A stretch of 6,025 nt of DNA from Candidatus Rokuibacteriota bacterium (GTDB lineage Bacteria; Methylomirabilota; Methylomirabilia; Rokubacteriales; CSP1-6): positions 1 to 6,025 of the forward strand of contig JACORX010000013.1 in assembly GCA_016179165.1 (NCBI GenBank), given 5' to 3'. A program made the position numbers and the translations under genes. Of this stretch, positions 1 through 5,105 are shown piece by piece. Each line of letters begins with the position of its first letter. The stretch's first letter is position 1. The notes under the pieces are model-generated. The model made no database searches. It saw only the letters and a program-made list of their open reading frames with translations, and was not told where the DNA came from.

Positions 1-834
1 CTCTACATCCGGTCGACCTCGGGCAAGCTCGTGCCGCTCGGCGCCGTCGCCAAGCTCACGCGCTCGGTGGGGCCTCTCACGGTCAACCACCTGGGCCAGC
101 TGCCGGCCGTGACGATCTCCTTCAACCTCAAGCCCGGGGTGCCGCTGGGCGATGCGGTCTCGGAGATCCGCGGGCTCGAGCGCGATCTCCGCCTGCCGGC
201 GACGCTGACGACGACCTTCCAGGGCACGGCGCAGGCTTTCCAGGCCTCGGTCAAGGGCCTGGGGCTCCTCCTCCTGGCTGCCGTCTTGGTCATCTACCTG
301 ATCCTGGGCATCCTCTACGAGAGCTTCATCCACCCGCTGACGATCCTTTCCGGCCTGCCGTCCGCGGCGATGGGGGCGCTCCTGACCCTCCTCATCTTCC
401 GCGAGGAGCTGAACCTCTACGGCTTCGTCGGCGTCATCATGCTGATCGGCATCGTGAAGAAAAACGCCATCATGATGATCGACTTCGCGATCGACGCCCA
501 GCGCGAGGGCAAATCCCCGCGCGAGGCGATCTTCCAGGGGTGCGTGCTCCGATTCCGCCCCATCATGATGACGACGATGGCCGCGCTGATGGCGACGCTG
601 CCTATCGCGGTCGGTGTCGGGGCGGGCGGCGACGCGCGGCGGACGCTGGGCCTCTCTGTGGTCGGCGGGCTCATCCTCTCCCAGCTCCTGACGCTTTACA
701 TCACGCCCGTGATCTACCTGGGCCTGGAAGGCGCGCGCGAGCGCGTGGGCGGCTGGCGGGATCTGTGGCGGCGGATGCGCCCGGCGCGTCCGGGGGCGCT
801 GGAGCTGCCCTCCTCGGGCGCCGCGGGCACGTAA
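1..834 (+). CDS. RND multidrug efflux permease, MdtB/MdtC-like, C-terminal part (5' end outside window)
   Basis: Inner-membrane proton-driven pump subunit of a tripartite RND system (with a periplasmic adaptor and an outer-membrane channel, neither visible here). The frame is open from base 1, so the GTG at 31 is internal and not a start. 277 residues are visible, against about 1,030-1,040 for the family. Residues 1-80 are the end of the second periplasmic porter domain, including the GTAQAFQ stretch (75-81) typical of the MdtB/MdtC branch. Five membrane helices follow at about 85-105, 112-133, 138-163, 185-206 and 214-242. The motifs GILYESF (103-109), GIVKKNAIMMIDFA (150-163) and RFRPIMMTT (184-192) are hallmarks of the HAE1/MdtBC group. 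A short basic, proline-containing cytoplasmic tail ends at TAA 832-834. The substrate cannot be inferred. Family assignment is firm; choosing between MdtB and MdtC is not possible. Confidence 0.95.
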   Translation, partial: LYIRSTSGKLVPLGAVAKLTRSVGPLTVNHLGQLPAVTISFNLKPGVPLGDAVSEIRGLERDLRLPATLTTTFQGTAQAFQASVKGLGLLLLAAVLVIYLILGILYESFIHPLTILSGLPSAAMGALLTLLIFREELNLYGFVGVIMLIGIVKKNAIMMIDFAIDAQREGKSPREAIFQGCVLRFRPIMMTTMAALMATLPIAVGVGAGGDARRTLGLSVVGGLILSQLLTLYITPVIYLGLEGARERVGGWRDLWRRMRPARPGALELPSSGAAGT

Positions 835-858
835 CTACTGCGCGGGTGCCTTTGGCGC
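818..858. terminator. Candidate hairpin over the two abutting stop codons
   Basis: GCGCC (818-822) can pair with GGCGC (854-858), and GGCAC (826-830) with GTGCC (846-850). A 3x3 internal loop (gcg/ttt) separates them and could give two G-U pairs in the + strand RNA. The 15-base loop holds both stop codons (832-834 and 835-837). No U-tract follows on either strand, so this is not a classical intrinsic terminator. In DNA this GC-rich a stem of this size can arise by chance, and both arms lie in coding sequence. It is listed because no other sequence is available to end either convergent transcript. Confidence 0.25.
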
Positions 859-1695
859 GACCGACACGCCGGCGCCGCCGGTCTTCTGGATCGCCTGGGC
901 GACGAGCCCCGAGGCTGTTGCCTCCTCGACGAAGCCGCGAAGGTACTGAGCCCCGGCGTCGCGGCCCTTCGGGACGCCGACCGACTGCTGCACGGCCATG
1001 AAGCGGCCGTCAAGCAGGCGGGACCCGGGCAGCTTCGCGCTGAGGCCGATGAGCGCCTGGGTCAGCCCGGCGAGCGCTTCCACCTTTCCGGACGCCAGCA
1101 GGTCGAAGGCTGCGGCGGCGTCTTGCGCCCGCACCAGCTGGGCGCGCGTGAGAGCCCGGCTCAGGTAGAGCTCGTAGTTCGCCCTGGCCGGCGCAGCGAC
1201 GCGCACGCCCTCCCGGTCGACGTCGGCGGCGGCGCGGAGCGGCGAGGCGGCCCCCACGAGGTAGGTCGCCTCGAGCTCCACGTAGGCCGGGGTGAAGGTG
1301 ATCTCCGCGGCGCGCGCCGGATCGCTCCCGAGGAAGGCGATGTCCCAGGCGCCGGCCTTGGCGCCGTCCACCATCGCGCCGACGCTGTCGTACGCGACGA
1401 TCTCGACCGCCACACCCAGGCGCTTTGCCAGCTCTCGCACCAGGTCGATCGCCACGCCGCTCGACTCGCCGGTCGCGGGATCCTTCCTTGCGAGGATCAC
1501 GTTCCCATAGTTGATCCCCGCGCGCGGCTTGCCCGTCGGCGCGAGATCGGCGCGCGCCGGCGGAGGAACCTGGGGGGTCGATGCGGCGGCAACCATGGGA
1601 AGCACAGTAGCAAATCCGAGAGCGATGCGCGCGAGGGAACAGCCGGAGGCGGCTGCCTTGAGTCGCGCGGTCGCCGGTGTTAGAAGAGAGGTCAT
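835..1695 (-). CDS. Periplasmic solute-binding protein, family 3 (SBP_bac_3), orphan
   Basis: Captures a small solute in the periplasm, normally for an ABC importer. 286 residues starting at ATG 1695-1693. This start gives a signal peptide: basic residues R11, K13 and R23, a hydrophobic core at about 24-36 and a likely cleavage near the AAAS run (37-39). The frame stays open upstream to about 1881, but that stretch is antisense to the start of the acyl-CoA dehydrogenase gene and reads as non-coding; a GTG at 1710 is an alternative. The mature domain begins with RAGINYGNVILA (58-69), followed by GVAIDLVRELAKRLG (80-94), and PARAAEITFTPAY (126-138). R128 fits the arginine that holds the ligand carboxylate in HisJ-type proteins. 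The aspartate that contacts the ligand amino group in HisJ appears to be missing: about residues 204-213 read KVEALAGLTQ. The ligand may therefore not be a standard amino acid (inference). No permease or ATPase gene lies beside it. GGAAG (1703-1699) could serve as the ribosome binding site. Confidence 0.87.
   Translation of the reverse strand: MTSLLTPATARLKAAASGCSLARIALGFATVLPMVAAASTPQVPPPARADLAPTGKPRAGINYGNVILARKDPATGESSGVAIDLVRELAKRLGVAVEIVAYDSVGAMVDGAKAGAWDIAFLGSDPARAAEITFTPAYVELEATYLVGAASPLRAAADVDREGVRVAAPARANYELYLSRALTRAQLVRAQDAAAAFDLLASGKVEALAGLTQALIGLSAKLPGSRLLDGRFMAVQQSVGVPKGRDAGAQYLRGFVEEATASGLVAQAIQKTGGAGVSVAPKAPAQ
1658..1686 (+). promoter_or_regulatory. Weak sigma70-like promoter candidate for the acyl-CoA dehydrogenase gene
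   Basis: TTGAGT (1658-1663) and TAGAAG (1681-1686) are separated by exactly 17 bases; each matches the consensus hexamer at four of six positions. Transcription would begin around 1692-1694, essentially at the ATG at 1694, giving a leaderless or nearly leaderless message. The site lies inside the opposite-strand binding-protein gene, which has to hold any promoter sitting close to this start. A purine run, AGAAGAGAGG (1682-1691), could act as a ribosome binding site if transcription starts further upstream, but GAGG ends only two bases from the start codon. The matches are modest, so chance is a real possibility. Confidence 0.25.
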
Positions 1696-2884
1696 GGACT
1701 TCCAGTACACGCCGGCCCAGGAAGCATTCCGCGATGAGGTCCGCGGATGGCTCGAGCAACACCTGCCGGCGGATCTCTGCGTGGACGATCCCTTTGACGA
1801 GCGCGTCGCGTCAAACCGCGCCACATTCGAGAAACGCGTGATCTGGCAGAGGAAGATGTACGAGGCGAGATGGGTCGGCATCTCCTGGCCGGCTCAATAT
1901 GGCGGCCGGGCCGCGACGCTGATGGAGCAGATCATCTTCGACGAGGAATACTTCCGCGCGCGCGCCCCCGTCCTGCCCGGCTACTCCGGGGTGAACATGG
2001 CGGGCCCGACCATCATCGAGTGGGGCACCGAGGAGCAGAAGCGCCGCTTCCTGCCGCGCATCTTGAGCGGCGAGGACATCTGGTGCCAGGGCTACTCGGA
2101 GCCGGGCGCGGGCTCGGATCTGGCGGGTCTCGCGACCCGGGCAGAGGACAGGGGCGATCATTTCGTGGTCAACGGCCAGAAGGTGAGGACGTCGGCCGCC
2201 CAGTTCGCCGACTGGATCTATGTGCTGGTCCGCACCGACCCCGCAGCGCCCAAGCACCGCGGCATCAGCTACCTGCTCGCCGACATGAAGACGCCCGGCA
2301 TCACCGTGCGGCCGCTGGTCCTGATGAACGGCCATCGCCACTTCAACGAGGTCTTCTTCGTCGACGTTCCCGTGCCGAAGGCAAACCTGATCGGCCGGCA
2401 GAACGAGGGCTGGAAGCCGGCCATGACCACGCTCATGTACGAGCGCAAGGCCGGCGGCGGGCGGGGTTACGGCGAGCAGCTCCAGCGGCTCCGGGCCCTG
2501 GCCGGAGAGCTGCGGGTCGCCGGCCGCCCCGCGTGGGAGGACCCGCTGGTCCGCCAGGGCTTCGCCCAGCTCTGGATCGACTCGACCTGCCTTCGCTATA
2601 CGCGGCTGCGCAACATCACGCGCCAGCTCCGCGGCGAGCCGCCCGGGCCCGAGGGCTCCATTCTCAAGCTGTTCGGCTCCGAGCTCGGCGTGCGCATCGC
2701 GGACTTCGCCGGCGAGCTGCTGGGCCCCCGCGTGCTGGTCAACCAGCCGAGCGTGGCCGTGCCCGACGGCCCGCGCTGGTACAACCGCGTCGTCAGCGCG
2801 CGCCAGTACACCAACGCGGGAGGCACCAGCGAGATTCAGCGCAACATCATCGGCGAGCGCGTGCTGGGTCTGCCCAAGGACTGA
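1694..2884 (+). CDS. Acyl-CoA dehydrogenase family protein
   Basis: FAD flavoenzyme, cytoplasmic, that would introduce an alpha-beta double bond into an acyl-CoA and pass electrons to ETF. 396 residues, the normal family length. ATG 1694 is chosen because MDFQYTPAQEAFRDEVRGWL is a typical N-terminus for this family; the frame upstream is antisense to the binding-protein gene. The N-terminal helical domain spans about 1-125. The flavin-binding signature is GYSEPGAGSDLAG (133-145) and leads into the beta domain (about 130-230). The C-terminal helical domain ends in AGGTSEIQRNIIGERVLGLP (375-394). The position of the medium-chain enzyme's catalytic glutamate is glycine (G376). A glutamate is present in MYERK (E250), fitting the base position of isovaleryl-CoA and long-chain dehydrogenases. 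Similar proteins act on branched, steroid-side-chain or other unusual acyl-CoAs, sometimes as heteromers; the substrate here is unknown. Its start codon overlaps the divergent gene's start. Confidence 0.95.
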   Translation: MDFQYTPAQEAFRDEVRGWLEQHLPADLCVDDPFDERVASNRATFEKRVIWQRKMYEARWVGISWPAQYGGRAATLMEQIIFDEEYFRARAPVLPGYSGVNMAGPTIIEWGTEEQKRRFLPRILSGEDIWCQGYSEPGAGSDLAGLATRAEDRGDHFVVNGQKVRTSAAQFADWIYVLVRTDPAAPKHRGISYLLADMKTPGITVRPLVLMNGHRHFNEVFFVDVPVPKANLIGRQNEGWKPAMTTLMYERKAGGGRGYGEQLQRLRALAGELRVAGRPAWEDPLVRQGFAQLWIDSTCLRYTRLRNITRQLRGEPPGPEGSILKLFGSELGVRIADFAGELLGPRVLVNQPSVAVPDGPRWYNRVVSARQYTNAGGTSEIQRNIIGERVLGLPKD

Positions 2885-2896
2885 GCGGGCGCTCGC

Positions 2897-2925
2897 TTGA
2901 CACAATCGGGCGCGCCTCTCATAGT
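2897..2925 (+). promoter_or_regulatory. Sigma70-type promoter upstream of the propeller gene
   Basis: A perfect -35 hexamer TTGACA (2897-2902) is followed after exactly 17 bases by CATAGT (2920-2925), a four-of-six match to the -10 consensus. It lies in the only non-coding gap between the acyl-CoA dehydrogenase stop and the next start. Expected transcription start is near 2932, leaving a leader of about 55 bases. The propeller gene, and probably the secreted-protein gene after it, would be read from here independently of the acyl-CoA dehydrogenase gene. I see no clear operator repeat around it. Confidence 0.6.
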
Positions 2926-2976
2926 CTGGCCCACGCCCAGGTAGACGCAGTGAACCCCGAAGCAAAGCTGAACCGC

Positions 2977-2981
2977 GGAGG
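2977..2981 (+). promoter_or_regulatory. Ribosome binding site of the propeller gene
   Basis: GGAGG, the full Shine-Dalgarno core, six bases before the ATG at 2988. It fixes the start of the propeller gene at 2988 and argues that the protein has no N-terminal signal peptide. Confidence 0.8.
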
Positions 2982-2987
2982 CGAGCC

Positions 2988-3971
2988 ATGGTGCAGTCGA
3001 GCGCGTTGCGTTACGAGGTCCTCGAGGGCTGGGAGCAGCTTCCCGCCGGATACAAGCACCGCGACGTCGCCGGCGTGGCGGTCGATTCCGAGGATCGGGT
3101 CTACCTGATCTGCCGCGGCGATCACCCCATCATCGTCTACGATGCCGGCGGCAGGTTCCTGGGCTCCTGGGGCCAGGGCGAGTTCACGTACCGGACCCAC
3201 GGCATCAGCGTCGGGCCGGACGAGATGCTCTACTGCACCGACGACGGCAATCACACGATCCGCAAGTTCACGCCGGACGGCAAGCTGCTGATGACGCTTG
3301 GAACGTTGGACACGCCGTCCGATACCGGCTACGACGGCAAGGACACCGGCACCGTCTCGCGGGCCGCCGGCCCGTTCAACCGCCCGACCAACCTCGCGGT
3401 AGGGCCCACGGGCGACCTCTACGTCTCCGACGGCTACGGCAACTGCCGCGTGCACCAGTTCTCGCCGACGGGCGAGCTCAAGCGATCGTGGGGCACGCCG
3501 GGCGGCGGTCCCGGCGAGTTCTTCCTGCCTCACGGCATCGCTGTCGCGTCCGACGGGCGAGTATTCGTCTGCGATCGCGAGAACGACCGCATCCAGATCT
3601 TCAGCCCCGACGGCGAGTACCTCAGCGAGTGGACCGACACCCAGCGGCCGACCCACCTCGTGTTCGACGCGCAGGGCCGGGCTCACGTGTCCGAGCTGTG
3701 GTGGCACAAAGGCCAGACATCGCAGCGGAACGGGCCCACGGTCGAGTCAAAGTACGGCCGGGTCAGCGTGTTCGACAAGGACGGCCGGGTCCTGGCCCGC
3801 TGGGGCACGCCCAATGCCGAGTCGCCCGGCAGCTTCGCAGCCCCGCACGGCCTGGCCGTCGACTCGCGCGGCGACGTCTACGTGGCGGAGGTGACGTGGA
3901 CCTTCGCGGTGAGCCGCGGGCATGCCCGCGAGGACTGCCACACCTTCCAGAAGTTCACGCTGACGCCTTGA
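2988..3971 (+). CDS. NHL-repeat beta-propeller, peptidyl-alpha-hydroxyglycine alpha-amidating lyase (PAL)-like
   Basis: 327 residues forming six NHL-type blades, at about 28-62, 70-105, 132-169, 181-216, 221-272 and 286-325. Each has a turn such as SPDGEYL or TPDGKLL near its end. Blades 3 and 4 resemble the catalytic core of animal PAL, which cleaves peptidyl-alpha-hydroxyglycine to an amidated peptide and glyoxylate: DGYGNCRVHQFSPTG (148-162) and DRENDRIQIF (196-205). By recall of rat PAL, its active-site arginine (HRGDH) matches R43 in CRGDH, its tyrosine matches Y150, and its three zinc histidines match H71 (THG), H182 (PHG) and H287 (PHG). The rat methionine before the last histidine pair is alanine here (A285), and the PAL disulfide cysteines are absent. 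There is no signal peptide or membrane segment, so it is probably cytoplasmic. No monooxygenase partner is in view. The fold is secure; the lyase activity is inference, and a generic propeller with another role is the alternative. Confidence 0.85.
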   Translation: MVQSSALRYEVLEGWEQLPAGYKHRDVAGVAVDSEDRVYLICRGDHPIIVYDAGGRFLGSWGQGEFTYRTHGISVGPDEMLYCTDDGNHTIRKFTPDGKLLMTLGTLDTPSDTGYDGKDTGTVSRAAGPFNRPTNLAVGPTGDLYVSDGYGNCRVHQFSPTGELKRSWGTPGGGPGEFFLPHGIAVASDGRVFVCDRENDRIQIFSPDGEYLSEWTDTQRPTHLVFDAQGRAHVSELWWHKGQTSQRNGPTVESKYGRVSVFDKDGRVLARWGTPNAESPGSFAAPHGLAVDSRGDVYVAEVTWTFAVSRGHAREDCHTFQKFTLTP

Positions 3972-4054
3972 CGGTGGCCGGAAAGCAAACGGGGCGACGG
4001 ATCGCCTACCTGTGCTCTCGTGCACTCACACCGTTGAGGGAGGGGAGCTGGGCA

Positions 4055-5002
4055 ATGAGGAAACTCATCGCAGTAGGCGTGCTGGTTGGAGGGCTTCTGG
4101 CAGGGGCCGGATCGGCGATGGCCCAGCCGGTATTGTTGCCGGGCGGTGTAGGGGATCCGTTGGCGCTGGCCACCGGGGTGCTGATACCGTATCTCACCGG
4201 CGCGGCCGACGGCACCGTGGCGCTCATCGAGATCGCCTCGCCGGTCGCCGCGAACCCGAACTTGCAGATGGTCTTCTACAACGACAGCTGCGCCCGTGTC
4301 GGCAGCTCGGCGTTTGTGCCGGAGACGGTCAATGATATCGCGTTCGTGAATCCTGTCCCGTTCGTTCCTGCCGGCACGAGGGGCCTCGCGGCGATCCTGG
4401 GGAGCGACGTGGCCGATGTCCCTCCGGTACCGCTGACGGCCCCGATCCATTCGCGCGTGTACGAGTTCAACCCGCTGGACGGGAGATCGTGGGTGTTTGA
4501 GCCGATCATCGTCGACACTGCGGAGTTTGGCGCGGCTTCTGGCAACAACTCGAACACGTGGAGCCCGCTGCGGACCGCGGCGACCTTCTATGCCCCGCTC
4601 GAGACGGCGACGGTCCACACCGAGTTGACGCTCGTGTGCCCGAGGTTCACGATTCAGGGCGGGACCCTCGCAGCGTTTGGGGCGGTTTCTCCGTCGGAAA
4701 TGAAGGGAGTAGTGTACGACACTGATGAGAACCCCCTCATCAACATAAATTTCACTTGCGACTGCCTGACTCCTAATTTCTCGGTGGCGAGCATCAGCCC
4801 CGTCTTCGGCATCCTTCCGGCGGCGGCGCTCGGCACCTACACGAAGATTGCGGTCACCACCACCTCGCCCGAGTTCGGCGGCCCCTTCACCGGGTACCGG
4901 GCCGTGTTCTCGGTGGGCTCGCCCCAGAACAACTTCTTCGGACGGCTGAGCAACGGTAGCCGGGCGTCGATCTTTGGGGGCACCGTGACCAACGCGCGGT
5001 AA
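4055..5002 (+). CDS. Secreted protein of unknown function
   Basis: 315 residues starting at ATG 4055, preceded by AGGGGAG (4041-4047) seven bases upstream. The N-terminus is a clear Sec signal peptide: MRK, a hydrophobic core (4-18), and cleavage after AMA at about residue 23, leaving a mature chain beginning QPVLLPGG. The open frame extends far upstream, but that part overlaps the propeller gene and is arginine-rich shadow. The mature protein is rich in Val, Pro, Gly, Thr, Asn and Phe with short alternating hydrophobic stretches, which suggests a beta-sheet structure. It has four cysteines (C79, C195, C235, C237), with CDC at 235-237. No lipobox, LPxTG, transmembrane tail or catalytic motif is evident, and I do not recognise the family. 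The gene lies 83 bases after the propeller gene with no convincing promoter between, so the two are probably co-transcribed. Codons ending in A or T look commoner than in its neighbours, especially at about 4700-4790. Confidence 0.85.
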   Translation: MRKLIAVGVLVGGLLAGAGSAMAQPVLLPGGVGDPLALATGVLIPYLTGAADGTVALIEIASPVAANPNLQMVFYNDSCARVGSSAFVPETVNDIAFVNPVPFVPAGTRGLAAILGSDVADVPPVPLTAPIHSRVYEFNPLDGRSWVFEPIIVDTAEFGAASGNNSNTWSPLRTAATFYAPLETATVHTELTLVCPRFTIQGGTLAAFGAVSPSEMKGVVYDTDENPLININFTCDCLTPNFSVASISPVFGILPAAALGTYTKIAVTTTSPEFGGPFTGYRAVFSVGSPQNNFFGRLSNGSRASIFGGTVTNAR

Positions 5003-5105
5003 GCTCGCCGCCCTGGGGCGCATCGCGCTGCAACGAGTGCGTTGGCGGTGCCGGTCACGAACGTAACGATTCAGGGTGCGCGAGCGCGGATCATGGCGCG
5101 CGAGC
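5003..5105. other. Convergent intergenic gap with small hairpins only
   Basis: 103 bases between two genes that face each other, where terminators for both would be expected. The clearest structure is CAACG (5031-5035) pairing with CGTTG (5040-5044) around a four-base loop. A second, CGCGC (5097-5101) with GCGCG (5111-5115), spans the stop codon of the right-hand gene. Neither has a U-tract on either strand, so intrinsic termination is not demonstrated. I see no promoter or RNA gene. Confidence 0.3.

Noticed and set aside
2883..2894. Inverted repeat GAGC/GCTC right at the acyl-CoA dehydrogenase stop
   Set aside because: Four base pairs with no U-tract; expected by chance at this GC content.
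1811..2989. Long - strand open frame (392 residues) antisense to the acyl-CoA dehydrogenase gene
   Set aside because: Low-complexity composition, no recognisable fold, and the + strand gene has clear family motifs throughout.
1870..3108. Long + strand open frame (412 residues) in another frame of the acyl-CoA dehydrogenase gene
   Set aside because: Product is dominated by Arg, Ala, Gly and Pro with no domain, runs across the promoter gap into the next gene, and is explained by high GC content.
2919..3707. - strand open frame (262 residues) antisense to the propeller gene
   Set aside because: Val/Ala/Arg-rich mirror of a GC-biased coding strand; the NHL repeats on the + strand are unambiguous.
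3968..3996. TTGACG at the propeller stop as a -35 element for the secreted-protein gene
   Set aside because: The sequence 17 bases downstream is GGGGCG, with no resemblance to a -10 element.
3993..4006. Hairpin GGCGA/TCGCC between the propeller and secreted-protein genes
   Set aside because: Only five base pairs with a four-base loop and no U-tract; too weak to call a terminator between two co-directional genes.
3488..4054. Upstream extension of the secreted-protein frame, which would make a 504-residue protein
   Set aside because: The extension overlaps the propeller gene in another frame and is Arg-rich; the signal peptide and ribosome binding site mark 4055 as the start.
3878..5023. - strand open frame (381 residues) antisense to the secreted-protein gene
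   Set aside because: Very Arg-rich with no motifs; the + strand frame has a signal peptide, a ribosome binding site and a balanced composition.
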